From Leucobacter viscericola (lineage in GTDB: Bacteria > Actinomycetota > Actinomycetes > Actinomycetales > Microbacteriaceae): a DNA stretch of 64,000 nucleotides. Within the stretch, counting starts at the first letter, position 1; each line of letters starts with the position of its first letter. The notes under the pieces are model-generated. The model was not told where the DNA came from. It saw only the letters and a program-made list of their open reading frames with translations, and did no database searches. Where the stretch lies: NCBI RefSeq assembly GCF_011299575.1, contig NZ_CP049863.1:1364001-1428000 (forward strand). The letters run 5' to 3'. Positions 1 to 8,829 of this stretch are shown here, in pieces. A program made the position numbers and the translations under genes.

Positions 1-2
1 TC

Positions 3-2435
3 GAAGACCTGCACTGGGCAGACGAGGGCACACTCGCGGTGCTCACGACACTGCTGCAGAGCATCACTGAGACTCGCATCTTGGCGGTGCTCACGATGAA
101 AAATGACGGGCGCCGCAGCAACCCCGCTCGCAGATTTGCCGCGGAATCGGAGCGCACACGTGTGCTCGAGCAGCTACCCCTCGCGAGGCTCGGTGACGAA
201 GAAGTGCGCGCAATGGTCAACGGACTCATGCAGCACCCGCTCGCTCCCCAAACGTTTAGCCAGCTGCTCGAGCGCTCAGAGGGTGTGCCCTTCTTCGTTG
301 AGGAGCTGGTTGAGAACGCGGCGGCTCCACTCACCGACTCGCTCCGAGACGTGCTGCTCGCCCGGTATGACCGGCTCGGCCGTGAGGCCGCATCGCTGGT
401 GCGCGCGATGTCGACCTCGCAATCGCCGCTCCCCCATGCCACGCTCGTGCGGCTCGTTTCGCTTCCCGAGGAGGAGCTGGAATCGGCCCTACGAGAAACC
501 ATTGACGCCGGTGTTATCGCGGTCAATGAATCAGACAACTACGTGTTTCGACACGCGTTACTCCGTGAGGCTGTGCAGGGTGAGCTGCTGCCCGGAGAAC
601 GCACGCGCCTGAACCGCGCACTCGCCGAGATTTTGCAACAGATCGCCGATTCAGACACCAAAACCGCTCCGCTCTCAGAGCTGGCGTACCACTGGGATCA
701 GGCGAAGGATCCTGAAAAATCGTTTATTGCCGCGTTTGCCGCGATGAGGCAGGCAGAGTCAAAGTACGCGTATGCGGCGGCGGTTCGCTTTGGTGAGCAC
801 GTGCTTGAGAACTGGGACGAGTCGCTCGCTGCTGCCGAGGAAGCGGGGATCAACCGGCTGAAGTTTCTCGAGCGGTTCGCCTCGATCCTGCGGAATGCTG
901 GTCAGACTGAGCGGGGTCTCACCGTCGTTGACCTCGCCCTCGACGAGGTGGAGGGTCTGAACGACCCCGTAGCGAAGGCCAGCCTGCTTCAGCAGAAGGC
1001 TTATTACCTGAGCCATCTCGGACGCCCCGGCAGGGAGCCGCTCATTTTGCAAGCGTTGGCCGCCCTCGATTCAGATCCTCGATTCGAGATCGATCTCGGT
1101 GTCGTCCGGCTGAAGGCAAAATTGCTCAGCCTGCTCACGAGCACACTCATGCACCTTGGGAAGCTCACCGAAGCGGTTGCCGCAGCAACAGAGGCGGCCC
1201 GCTACGCGGAGCAGTGCGCCGATAAAGCTCTGCTGTCGATCACCTACAGCGTGCGCGGCTCCTGTCTCGCAGGTTTGGGACAGGTGGAGACTGGCCTCAC
1301 CGATTTATTAAGGGCACGACCGCTCGCGGTGAACGGTTCGTCCCTCATGAAGTTCCACACAAACTACTCTGACCTGCTCAACATCCTCGGCCGATACCAC
1401 GAGGCTGTTGAGGTTGCAGAGGAGGGACTCGTGGTTTCGAGACGCTACGGAGTTGAACGCAGTACCGGCGCGATTCTGATGCAGAACCTGGTCGAGCCGC
1501 TGCTTGAACTCGGTGAGATCGAACGAGTTGAGCAGTTGTTGCAACTGGGGATCGACTCACACGCCGTGCGCATACAGCAGGTCTACACCCTCGTTTCGCG
1601 GGTGCGCGCCCTGTGCTGGCGTGGTCGGGCAGAGGAAGCGGAGGAGCTCTACCGGGACTGGGCCGAGCCGCTCCACCAAACCGCCGAGCTGGAACGGCAG
1701 GTCTGGTACGCGCAACTCCTGATGGAGGTGACGCTCGCGACCACTCGAGATGACTTCGAACAGGCGAGACTCGTCATCCTGCGCATGCTTCAAGACGAGC
1801 GCCCTCAGTCTGGAAACCAGAGACGGCTGCTTCTTGAGGGTGGCTGGATCGCCGCGGAGTGCCGCTCTCGGGGTCACGAGGTATCAACTTTCGCGTCCCG
1901 AGTGCTCAGCCGCTGGGAATCGCAGCCGCAGGAGATGCAGGACCCCTATTGTTCAAGCGTACTTCGCGGGCTCCTCAACCCCTCAGCAGACCTCTTAGAC
2001 GCTGCGCTGAGCGCGTCGAACGCCGAATCTGTGCCGCGGATTTTTCAAGTCATCGTGAGGATCGAACTGAGCAGGCTGTTACTCGCGTCGGGTGAGCGGA
2101 CTCGAGCCGCAGCGGTCGCCCTGGAAGCGCAGGATCTGTGCATCGAGCTCGCTCATGAGACGCTGGGTCAGCACGTGAAGAAGTTGGTGCAGGGTATTGG
2201 GACAGGACGCACGACTAGTGCTGACGGAAGCCCTGATTCGCTCCTCACGCCTCGCGAGCAGCAGGTACTTGACCTCGTGGCAGAGGGCCTCAGTAACCGT
2301 CAGATTGGCGAAAGGCTCTTCATCAGCGCTAAGACGGTGAGTGTGCACGTTTCTGCGGTACTCAGAAAGCTCGGCGTCAGCAGTCGCACGCAGGCGGCAC
2401 GAAGTGAGCTGGTGTCTGAGGTTCGTGTGAACTAG
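3..2435 (+). CDS. LAL-type LuxR family regulator, 5' end outside the window
   Basis: This is the C-terminal 810 residues of a large ATP-binding LuxR (LAL/MalT-like) transcription factor. The frame is open from base 3 and begins inside the Walker B segment (EDLHWADEG). By alignment with its paralog at 8830-11724 about 160 N-terminal residues, including the Walker A loop, lie outside the window. The middle is helical and TPR-like (roughly residues 250-700). The last 65 residues are a LuxR helix-turn-helix, with LLTPREQQVLDLVAEGLSNR and KTVSVHVSAVLRKLG clearly visible. Such proteins usually integrate a ligand or partner protein with ATP binding before activating transcription, but the signal here is unknown. 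It is transcribed toward the topoisomerase gene. The internal GTG at base 39 is not the start. Confidence 0.93.
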   Translation, partial: EDLHWADEGTLAVLTTLLQSITETRILAVLTMKNDGRRSNPARRFAAESERTRVLEQLPLARLGDEEVRAMVNGLMQHPLAPQTFSQLLERSEGVPFFVEELVENAAAPLTDSLRDVLLARYDRLGREAASLVRAMSTSQSPLPHATLVRLVSLPEEELESALRETIDAGVIAVNESDNYVFRHALLREAVQGELLPGERTRLNRALAEILQQIADSDTKTAPLSELAYHWDQAKDPEKSFIAAFAAMRQAESKYAYAAAVRFGEHVLENWDESLAAAEEAGINRLKFLERFASILRNAGQTERGLTVVDLALDEVEGLNDPVAKASLLQQKAYYLSHLGRPGREPLILQALAALDSDPRFEIDLGVVRLKAKLLSLLTSTLMHLGKLTEAVAAATEAARYAEQCADKALLSITYSVRGSCLAGLGQVETGLTDLLRARPLAVNGSSLMKFHTNYSDLLNILGRYHEAVEVAEEGLVVSRRYGVERSTGAILMQNLVEPLLELGEIERVEQLLQLGIDSHAVRIQQVYTLVSRVRALCWRGRAEEAEELYRDWAEPLHQTAELERQVWYAQLLMEVTLATTRDDFEQARLVILRMLQDERPQSGNQRRLLLEGGWIAAECRSRGHEVSTFASRVLSRWESQPQEMQDPYCSSVLRGLLNPSADLLDAALSASNAESVPRIFQVIVRIELSRLLLASGERTRAAAVALEAQDLCIELAHETLGQHVKKLVQGIGTGRTTSADGSPDSLLTPREQQVLDLVAEGLSNRQIGERLFISAKTVSVHVSAVLRKLGVSSRTQAARSELVSEVRVN

Positions 2436-2477
2436 ATTCAGAGAAATGTTCCGCGGGCGAGATCCGAGAATCCCCAA

Positions 2478-3482
2478 CTACCTCGCCCGTCCCATCTCCG
2501 CGATCAAGCGCATCGTCCGCTGCTCACCCGGGTCGAGCCATGTGCTCGGACGAATGCGCGCTTGCTTCACACGCTCGAGCACCCCGGGTCGTTCCACCGC
2601 GGAAAGCACTCGGGGATCCACATAGGATCCGCGAGTTACCGCGACCGTGTTGCCGAGTTTCTCGGCGGCGAGCGCGATGGCGTCTCGGGCAGCGGCGGCG
2701 CGCGCCTTTTCTGAGGCAAGATCACGTGGGTCAAGTTCAAGCAGTGCCGTGGCGACTGTCACCGTGCCACCCCAGGTGCGAAAGTCTTTTGCGGTGAACT
2801 CCTCTCCCATGTGTTTCTTGACGTAGTCGTTGACGTGGCTGCTTCGCAGGCTGTGCACCACCCCGTCTTCGTCGAAGAATCGGAACACCTCTTGCCCTGG
2901 CAGCTCCGCAAGTTGCGCGAGGATCCGGGCTGTTCGGGAATCCCGAACCCGCCGCCGCTGCCGTTTTCCGCTCTTACCAACAAAGTCGAATTCGACCCCG
3001 GTCGCGCCCACCGCCAAGTGTTTCCGTCGCAGCGTCGTAATCCCGTAGCTCTTGTGCTGCGCCGCGTACTCAGCATTGCCGACACGAAACAGCTGCAGGT
3101 CAATGAGCCGGATCGCGCACGCCGTGACCCGGCTGCGGCTCAGACGGCGACGGCGCAGATCCCGATCAACCTGCGCGCGCAATCGCGGCAACGCGCGACC
3201 AAAACGCTGCATCCGGTCAAACTTGAGCCGATCCTGACGACGACGAAAAGCCGGATGGTAGATGGCCTGAGTACGCCCGGCGGCGTCCACTCCCCTTGCG
3301 AGCACCTTAGCCGAGGCCGACTGCGCGATCTCCACCTCGGTCCACGCGGGTGGGATCACGAGCGCCTCGATGCGCTTGAGCTCTGAGCGCTTCGTGATCC
3401 TGCGCTTGCCAAGCCGGTAGATAAACCCCTCGTCCGTGAGTTCGCGCGTGATTGGGGTCCTTCTACCGATTCGCTTCGCCAT
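2478..3482 (-). CDS. DNA topoisomerase IB (poxvirus type)
   Basis: This 334-residue enzyme relaxes supercoils through a transient 3'-phosphotyrosyl nick. The core shows the LIDLQLFRVGN segment with an active-site arginine, KSGK, KDFRTWGG with a second arginine, and GSYVDP near the C-terminus, which carries the likely nucleophilic tyrosine. Length fits the compact bacterial TopIB family. The ATG at 3482 is preferred because GAGGGA lies just upstream. An upstream in-frame start at 3545 would put 21 residues inside the neighbouring nitroreductase gene. It starts only 10 bases after the nitroreductase stop, so the two are probably cotranscribed. Confidence 0.93.
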   Translation of the reverse strand: MAKRIGRRTPITRELTDEGFIYRLGKRRITKRSELKRIEALVIPPAWTEVEIAQSASAKVLARGVDAAGRTQAIYHPAFRRRQDRLKFDRMQRFGRALPRLRAQVDRDLRRRRLSRSRVTACAIRLIDLQLFRVGNAEYAAQHKSYGITTLRRKHLAVGATGVEFDFVGKSGKRQRRRVRDSRTARILAQLAELPGQEVFRFFDEDGVVHSLRSSHVNDYVKKHMGEEFTAKDFRTWGGTVTVATALLELDPRDLASEKARAAAARDAIALAAEKLGNTVAVTRGSYVDPRVLSAVERPGVLERVKQARIRPSTWLDPGEQRTMRLIAEMGRAR

Positions 3483-3492
3483 GCGCGTTCCC

Positions 3493-4287
3493 TCAGTCCT
3501 CGTCCCACCCAGTCTGCGGCTCACTGCAATTCTCGCGGAACACAAACTGGCTTGGCGCCCTGCGCTCGCGGCTTGACCAGTCGATCACTGGCCTGTGCGA
3601 CTGCTCGGGCACGTAGCCGAGGCGATAGAGCGCCATGAGTTCAAGGTCCTCGGGAACCTGCAGCAGCTCATTGATGCGTTCCCACTGGCCGGGCGCCTCC
3701 ATCGGGAAGGAGATGAACTGAATGCCCATACCCAACTCGACGGTCGTGAGCCAGACGTTTTCCATCGCGGCACCGAGACTGAACTGGCAGTAGAAGTCTG
3801 CGAGCGAGTGGGCGTTGCGTTCTTGCCGGTCGAGCATGACCCCGAGAATTAGCGGCGATCCTGCCACAAGCTTGCGATTCTCTTCGCCGAGGGTCTGCGG
3901 GATGCGCAGCATTCGCATGGTCTTGATGCCAGCCGGCGTGTACACCGCACGGGTGAACGGCCGCAGCGCGGCGGGCAGTTTATCGAAGTACATGCCGGAT
4001 CGATGCTCGGCCATCTCCTCGGCGCTGAAGCGGAAGTGGCGCTTGTACCGCTCGAAGAACGACCCCTCAGAGATCACGGCGGTCATCGATTCACCGCTGA
4101 TGCCTGCGATGGTGTCGATCATTGTGCGATCCTCAATCACCACAAACCGCCAGGGCTGGCTGTTGAACTGTGACGGGGCCGAGGCGGCGGCTTTGATGAG
4201 TAGGCGCTGGTGCTCGTCGCTCACGGGATCGGGCAGGAACGGCCCATTGGTCGTGCGGCGGTTGAAGAGAACATCAAGAAATTCCAT
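3493..4287 (-). CDS. Nitroreductase family protein
   Basis: This 264-residue protein belongs to the FMN-dependent nitroreductase superfamily, whose members reduce nitro compounds, quinones or related acceptors with NAD(P)H. The N-terminus carries the usual NRRTTNGPF start and the APSQFNSQPWRFVV flavin-binding segment. The central SLGAAMENVWLTTVELGMG stretch matches the second flavin and dimer region of the family. The C-terminus contains LYRLGYVPEQ, typical of the family. It lies just downstream of a small membrane protein gene and just upstream of topoisomerase IB, all on the minus strand. The substrate cannot be read from the sequence. Confidence 0.9.
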   Translation of the reverse strand: MEFLDVLFNRRTTNGPFLPDPVSDEHQRLLIKAAASAPSQFNSQPWRFVVIEDRTMIDTIAGISGESMTAVISEGSFFERYKRHFRFSAEEMAEHRSGMYFDKLPAALRPFTRAVYTPAGIKTMRMLRIPQTLGEENRKLVAGSPLILGVMLDRQERNAHSLADFYCQFSLGAAMENVWLTTVELGMGIQFISFPMEAPGQWERINELLQVPEDLELMALYRLGYVPEQSHRPVIDWSSRERRAPSQFVFRENCSEPQTGWDED

Positions 4288-4339
4288 GGGGTGCTCCTGT
4301 GTTTGGGGTTGAATGAGTTCGTGGGCTCAAGTCGCGGGT

Positions 4340-4678
4340 TCACGTGACGCTTAACGCCCAGAGCACAACCGCCGCAAGATAAAACGGGGCGGCACTCAGG
4401 CCAATTGCAATGTGTCGTTCGGTGCGTTTCAAGACGGGCCTACTCAGCCACGGCAGCATCGCCAGCGGCACGAGAGCCACCGCCAACAAGACTCCACGCT
4501 GCCAGTGAGTTGGGAACGACAGTACTGCGGCGAGCAGGGTGAGGATCACAGTGAGTGCAAAGAGCCGGGCGTGCCAGGCCCGCCGCACTTTTCTTCCGCG
4601 AAGACTCAACGTGCCGAGGGTGATCGTCGCGAGGTAAGAAATCACGGCGATCAGGCTCCATGGGACAGCGTTGGCCAC
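4340..4678 (-). CDS. Small four-helix membrane protein
   Basis: The predicted 112-residue protein is largely hydrophobic, with about four membrane segments (starting at SLIAVISYLATITLGTL, ALTVILTLLAAVLSF, GVLLAVALVPLAMLP and AAPFYLAAVVLWALS). The GTG at 4678 is chosen because a perfect AGGAGG (4685-4690) sits six bases upstream. A longer reading frame to 4810 would overlap the divergent polyketide synthase gene and lacks such a site. I do not recognise the family. It shares a divergent promoter region with the type III polyketide synthase, so it could serve the same product, for example in membrane handling of a lipid. Confidence 0.75.
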   Translation of the reverse strand: MANAVPWSLIAVISYLATITLGTLSLRGRKVRRAWHARLFALTVILTLLAAVLSFPTHWQRGVLLAVALVPLAMLPWLSRPVLKRTERHIAIGLSAAPFYLAAVVLWALSVT

Positions 4679-4704
4679 CTTCTGCCTCCTTTGCCCGTTG
4701 CCTG

Positions 4705-4720
4705 GGTTGGTGTTCCAACC
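4705..4720. promoter_or_regulatory. Inverted repeat in the divergent promoter
   Basis: GGTTGG and CCAACC are separated by TGTT. It lies between the membrane protein gene and the type III polyketide synthase gene and could be an operator. No regulator gene is adjacent. Confidence 0.4.
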
Positions 4721-4749
4721 TACCCCTCTTTGTAGTGGAGCGTTAGCTG

Positions 4750-4772
4750 TGCGAATAGGGCTTGCATTCGCA
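4750..4772. promoter_or_regulatory. Inverted repeat upstream of type III PKS
   Basis: TGCGAAT and ATTCGCA form perfect 7-bp arms around a 9-base spacer, 26 bases before the polyketide synthase start codon. Position and symmetry suit a dimeric regulator controlling this transcription unit. Confidence 0.5.
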
Positions 4773-4798
4773 ACCAACATGCGTGTTCCATTAGCAAC

Positions 4799-5980
4799 AT
4801 GACCACTCATCTCGTCTCCATCGGCACGGCTGTTCCGGCCTCAAGGCTGCAACAGGAAGAGGCCCGAGACTTTTTTGCCGCCCAGCCAGGCCGGGATCGT
4901 CTTGCCCAGAGGCTGATCCACACGGCGTTTGACCAGTCCGCGATCGAAACAAGGTATTCGGTTCTTGGTGGGATCGGCGGTGTCGATGAGCTTTCCCCGC
5001 TCTTTTCGACCGACGGGCTGCTGCACTCCCCGACCACGGGCGAGCGGAACGCGGTCTACCGCCGCGAAGCACCCCGGCTGTCGTCGGCCGCGGCCCGAGA
5101 CGCGATCGCCGGTTCGGGATTCGACGCGTCCGAAATCACCCACGTCATCACGGCTTCATGCACCGGGTTCTTTGCGCCCGGCCCCGACTTCTTGCTGGTG
5201 AAGGAGCTCGGGATCCCCGGCACCGCCGAGCGCACCAACATCGGGTTTATGGGCTGCGCTGCCGCGTTCCCAGCGCTGCGTGCGGCCAGCAGGATCTGCA
5301 CGGCGCAGCCCGGCTCAGTCGTGTTGGTGGTGTGCACGGAGCTCTGCTCGATCCACATTCGCTCGTCGAGTGACCCCGAGCAGATTGTTGCCTCTGCCGT
5401 GTTTGGTGATGGGGCGGCAGCTGCGATTGTGACCTCCGCTGAACCACGAACGACCGGGGCGACGCTGGAGGTCGGCGAGTTCACAACGGCGATCACCAGC
5501 GAGGGTGAGCAAGACATGGACTGGAGCGTGGGCGACGCGGGCTTCGAGATGCGCCTTACCGCGCAGGTGCCGCGCATCATCGGGCGTGAGATTGCCGGGG
5601 CTGTTGGGGCGGCGCTTCGCGACGGTTCGAGTCCGCTCAGCGACGCACCCTATTGGGCAGTGCACCCAGGAGGCCGCAGCGTGCTCGATCACGTTCAAGA
5701 GGGCCTTGGGCTGTCTGACGATGCGATGCGGCACTCGCGCGCGATCCTGCGCGAGTACGGCAACATGTCGAGTGCGACGATCCTGTTCATCCTCGGCCGG
5801 ATGCTGGGTGACGAGTCCATCGATTCCGGTAAGCAGATTGCGGCCCTGGGGTTTGGCCCGGGGCTGACCGTGGAGACGGCGCGGTTTACTCGCCGCGCTG
5901 AAACTGCGTTGGTTCAGGCGGCGGAGCCCGCGGTTACCGCAGCGGCAACAGTGACTGCGGGCGCGAAGGTATCGGTATGA
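4799..5980 (+). CDS. Type III polyketide synthase
   Basis: This 393-residue chalcone/stilbene-synthase-like enzyme condenses malonyl-CoA units on an acyl-CoA starter, giving alkylpyrones, alkylresorcinols or similar phenolic lipids. The thiolase-fold catalytic triad is visible as Cys153 in GFMGCAAAFPALR, His289 in YWAVHPGG and Asn322 in YGNMSSATI. The glycine-rich FGDGAAAAI segment at about residue 202 is also typical. Length is normal for the family. The methyltransferase gene overlaps its stop by 4 bases (ATGA), so the pair is translationally coupled and the methyltransferase probably tailors the polyketide. Two inverted repeats lie in its promoter. The starter unit and product are not predictable here. 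Confidence 0.93.
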   Translation: MTTHLVSIGTAVPASRLQQEEARDFFAAQPGRDRLAQRLIHTAFDQSAIETRYSVLGGIGGVDELSPLFSTDGLLHSPTTGERNAVYRREAPRLSSAAARDAIAGSGFDASEITHVITASCTGFFAPGPDFLLVKELGIPGTAERTNIGFMGCAAAFPALRAASRICTAQPGSVVLVVCTELCSIHIRSSSDPEQIVASAVFGDGAAAAIVTSAEPRTTGATLEVGEFTTAITSEGEQDMDWSVGDAGFEMRLTAQVPRIIGREIAGAVGAALRDGSSPLSDAPYWAVHPGGRSVLDHVQEGLGLSDDAMRHSRAILREYGNMSSATILFILGRMLGDESIDSGKQIAALGFGPGLTVETARFTRRAETALVQAAEPAVTAAATVTAGAKVSV

Positions 5981-6693
5981 CGCTGGCGGTTCGTGACCCG
6001 GATCTCCGCGAGCTAATGGACGATCCAGAATGTGACAAGGATCGCCTTCGTCGAACCCTGCAGCGTTTTGGTGTAGTGAACCGGGCCGTTTCGTGCTGGG
6101 ACGGGGTGTACCGGTCTCAGCTGCGACCGTTCTTTGCTGGCCTGGATCGGCCCGCGCGCGTGCTCGACATCGGCTGCGGCGGGGGCGACGTGTTGCGCCG
6201 CCTCGTGCGACTCGCGCGACAAGATGGATTTGTTGTCGAGGGGGTGGGGATCGATCCTGACCTCCACGCCATTGCGGTCGCGAAGGCCGCCCGCCCCGAA
6301 CCCGGGGTGACGTACCGGCGGGAATTCAGCCGAACCCTGGTCGAGCGCGGAGAAGACTACGACCTTGTCATCTCAAACCACCTGCTGCACCACCTGGACA
6401 CCGTCGAGCTTGCCGGGCTTTTGAGCGACAGTGAAAAGTTGGCCACCGGCCTGTCTCTGCACTCCGATATCGCTCGTGGACGCATCGCCTACGGGGCATT
6501 TTCCATGCTCGCTGCACCCGTCGCGCCCGGAACCTTTGTGTGGGTCGATGGGCTACGAAGCATTCGTCGGAGCTACACCGCCGGCGAGCTCACGAGCCTG
6601 CTGCCGCCAGGCTGGAGCGTCGAGCAGCCGGGAAGGTTTCGGCTTCTCGCGGTGCGTCGACCAGTGGTCAGTGGTTCCGCAACGCGCCAATGA
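5977..6693 (+). CDS. Class I SAM-dependent methyltransferase, PKS partner
   Basis: The 238-residue protein has the motif I glycine loop VLDIGCGGGDVL (about residues 52-63), an acidic strand end GVGIDPDLHA for the cofactor ribose, and the SNHLLHHLD segment typical of small-molecule methyltransferases. It overlaps the preceding polyketide synthase gene by ATGA. By context it likely O- or C-methylates the polyketide, which is an inference from gene order. Its last 26 bases overlap the convergent DUF7218-like gene. Confidence 0.88.
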   Translation: MTLAVRDPDLRELMDDPECDKDRLRRTLQRFGVVNRAVSCWDGVYRSQLRPFFAGLDRPARVLDIGCGGGDVLRRLVRLARQDGFVVEGVGIDPDLHAIAVAKAARPEPGVTYRREFSRTLVERGEDYDLVISNHLLHHLDTVELAGLLSDSEKLATGLSLHSDIARGRIAYGAFSMLAAPVAPGTFVWVDGLRSIRRSYTAGELTSLLPPGWSVEQPGRFRLLAVRRPVVSGSATRQ

Positions 6694-6925
6694 GCTCAGG
6701 CTTGCGCATCTTGGAGTATCCGGTGATGCCGAGTTCTTTTGCCCGCTTCTTGAGCTCGGGAACGGTGCGGTCGTCGTAATCTTCGGCTTGCCCGCCGCGC
6801 TTTCCGATGGCGGATCTGCCCTCTTTCGCGGCGGCGTTTGAGATGCGGGCGGCCTTCTCGGCAGAGGCGCCCTCACTGCGAAGCGTTTCGTAGAGTTCTG
6901 GATCTTTCAAAGACGATCTAGGCAT
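6668..6925 (-). CDS. DUF7218-like protein with Rho-N/SAP-like C-terminus
   Basis: This is a small 85-residue basic and acidic protein beginning MPRSSLKDPELYETLR. The C-terminal half (VPELKKRAKELGITGYSKMRKPELIGAL) is the short helix-extended-helix seen in the Rho N-terminal and SAP-like nucleic-acid binding domains. The N-terminal half (KAARISNAAAKEGRSAIGKRGG) resembles the conserved actinobacterial family often listed as DUF7218. The start at 6925 gives the usual family N-terminus; an in-frame ATG four codons earlier is possible. A DNA-associated role is likely but unproven. Confidence 0.8.
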   Translation of the reverse strand: MPRSSLKDPELYETLRSEGASAEKAARISNAAAKEGRSAIGKRGGQAEDYDDRTVPELKKRAKELGITGYSKMRKPELIGALRNH

Positions 6926-7015
6926 GGCAACATCCATTCTCAATCGGGGTCTGAGTTCGACGATAGTCGCGCCGGCTGCGGCAGGCGAGGGCCTCGACAG
7001 GGTTCGGCGGAGCAA

Positions 7016-8125
7016 CTATCGTGACGCGTGCGAGCCAGATCGGTACAGCTTCAGCAGCGCATCGATGCCGCCGTTCTCGTGCGCGAGCAGTTGCCGATCG
7101 GCCGGTCCTCCCCTCTCGCGCAGGCCATCCAGATATTGCTGGACACGATCCCACTCTTCGGAAAACTGCAGTTCCTCTTCAACCGTCGCGATCATGCGAT
7201 CCACGAGGGTGAAAGCGGGAACAGTGTCGGCGACCACGGGATCGGTGAGATCTGATCTCAGCCCGTTTCGCGCGGCGATCCAGATCGCCCCGTCAACGAT
7301 TCCGGGCCCGAGCTGCGGCCTGGGGATGCTCTCTGCGATCTCGCGCAGCGCACGATTGACGAGGGCGCGCACGATCACTGCAAACGCCACAGATTCGCCG
7401 ACCTCGAGTTGGGCATCGGCGATCCTCACCTCGACAGTCGGGTAGTTCGCGGAGAGCCTCGCCGTCCACGTGAGGTGTCCCGCATCAATCAGCACCCCGG
7501 TATCGATGAGTCTCGCGACGGCGTCTTCGTATTGCGCGCCGTCTGCAAAGCTCGGTGGATAGCCCGAGATCGGCCACATGAGTCCCTGGATATACCGCCA
7601 GCTCGCAAAGCCGGTGTCATTCCCGCACCACAGCGGTGAGTTCGCGGTCAGCGCGAGCAGCACGGGCATCCATCGGGAGATACGGTCGATCACCTCAACG
7701 CCTGCGTCCCGCGAGGGAACCGCGACGTGCACGTGGGTGCCGATGGCGTACTGATGGGCGGCCACCCCTCGCATTTCCTCTCGGATCAGCTGGTAACGCG
7801 ACTTGGGCGTGACCGTGCCCTCGGTGTCGCCGCCCAGCGGCGGCAACCCCGAACTCGCAAGCACCATGCCCTGTCGCTCCGCCGTTTGCGCAACCGTATC
7901 TCGAAACCCCCGGAGAGAGCTTTCGGCCTCCTCCGCTGTGGTGCACACCGGAGTTGCAGTCTCTAACTGGCTCGCAAGAAACTCGTGCTCCGTGGGTTGC
8001 GCAGCACTATCAACATCACGGATTACCTGTTCTGCGCCATTAGCGGGCATTCCGGTTTTCGCGTCGAGAAGCAGGTACTCTTCTTCGATTCCAAACCCTC
8101 GCGGGTTTCCCTGTTCGTCAAGCAT
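7016..8125 (-). CDS. Carboxylate-amine ligase, YbdK/glutamate-cysteine ligase 2 family
   Basis: The 369-residue protein belongs to the GCS2 family of ATP-dependent carboxylate-amine ligases. GFGIEEEYLLLD at the N-terminus is the hallmark, and GTHVHVAVPS in the middle carries the conserved histidines. Members show weak gamma-glutamylcysteine synthetase activity, but the physiological substrate is often unknown. In an organism that makes mycothiol, glutathione synthesis is not expected, so another amide bond or an ergothioneine-like pathway should be considered. The ATG at 8125 has GGAGA upstream. It lies 25 bases downstream of the lipocalin gene. Confidence 0.88.
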   Translation of the reverse strand: MLDEQGNPRGFGIEEEYLLLDAKTGMPANGAEQVIRDVDSAAQPTEHEFLASQLETATPVCTTAEEAESSLRGFRDTVAQTAERQGMVLASSGLPPLGGDTEGTVTPKSRYQLIREEMRGVAAHQYAIGTHVHVAVPSRDAGVEVIDRISRWMPVLLALTANSPLWCGNDTGFASWRYIQGLMWPISGYPPSFADGAQYEDAVARLIDTGVLIDAGHLTWTARLSANYPTVEVRIADAQLEVGESVAFAVIVRALVNRALREIAESIPRPQLGPGIVDGAIWIAARNGLRSDLTDPVVADTVPAFTLVDRMIATVEEELQFSEEWDRVQQYLDGLRERGGPADRQLLAHENGGIDALLKLYRSGSHASR

Positions 8126-8150
8126 TGTCTCCAGCTTTCCTCAGTACACC

Positions 8151-8675
8151 TCATCGTGACGAGTTGGCAAGGTGTTCGTCGGTGACCTTCGCTCCCGACT
8201 GCTGGGTTTCGATCCAACGCTCGAGCTCGTACCCCTGCGACCTGGCCTCCGCCAGATATGCCTGCTTTACGGCTTCCTCAAGTTGCGACTCCCTTGAGAG
8301 CAACCAGAGGTACTTTCGGTCGGGGGTGCCGACGAGGGCCACCCGGTACTCGGGGTCAAGTTTCAGAATCCAGTAGTCCGCGCGCGTAAACGGTATCCAG
8401 CGAAGCCCCTCTGGCAGAAAGGTCACTCGCAGTCGCCCCGCGTGTTCTGGGTCGGGATCGGCCTGGCCTATGGCCTGGGTCGGCGTCTTTTCGGCGTCGA
8501 GGCAGCGATTGTCGACCTGCACGGTGCCGTCTTCTCGCAGGCTGTACTCCGCGGTGACGTCTTCTGCGGTGTCATCTTCGTAGCGAAGCGGCAGTCGCCC
8601 GATCTCAAACCAAAGCCCTAAGTATCGTTGGAGGTCAACGTTTTCAACTGATCGCACCGGATTCGTGTCGTTCAT
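8151..8675 (-). CDS. Lipocalin family protein (Blc-like)
   Basis: The 174-residue protein matches bacterial lipocalins. It has LQRYLGLWFEIGRLP near the N-terminus (the GxW motif that closes the barrel), a run of alternating strands, and DYWILKLDPEYRVALVG followed by RKYLWLLSRES, the second family signature. Family members bind fatty acids, lysophospholipids or other hydrophobic ligands. There is no signal peptide or lipobox, so unlike Escherichia coli Blc this form looks cytoplasmic. It is probably cotranscribed with the downstream YbdK-type ligase. Confidence 0.88.
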   Translation of the reverse strand: MNDTNPVRSVENVDLQRYLGLWFEIGRLPLRYEDDTAEDVTAEYSLREDGTVQVDNRCLDAEKTPTQAIGQADPDPEHAGRLRVTFLPEGLRWIPFTRADYWILKLDPEYRVALVGTPDRKYLWLLSRESQLEEAVKQAYLAEARSQGYELERWIETQQSGAKVTDEHLANSSR

Positions 8676-8829
8676 TTGTGTCGTCTCTTCTTTCTGTCGC
8701 CAGCAACCGACCGCTGGGAGCCCTTCGGTGAGTAGCTACGGTTTTGGGCGCAGCACGGACCATTGGATCACCCGCATCACTCTCATTAGAACGCGGGCAT
8801 GTGGGCACGCGCTAGCGGTTGTACTGGCG

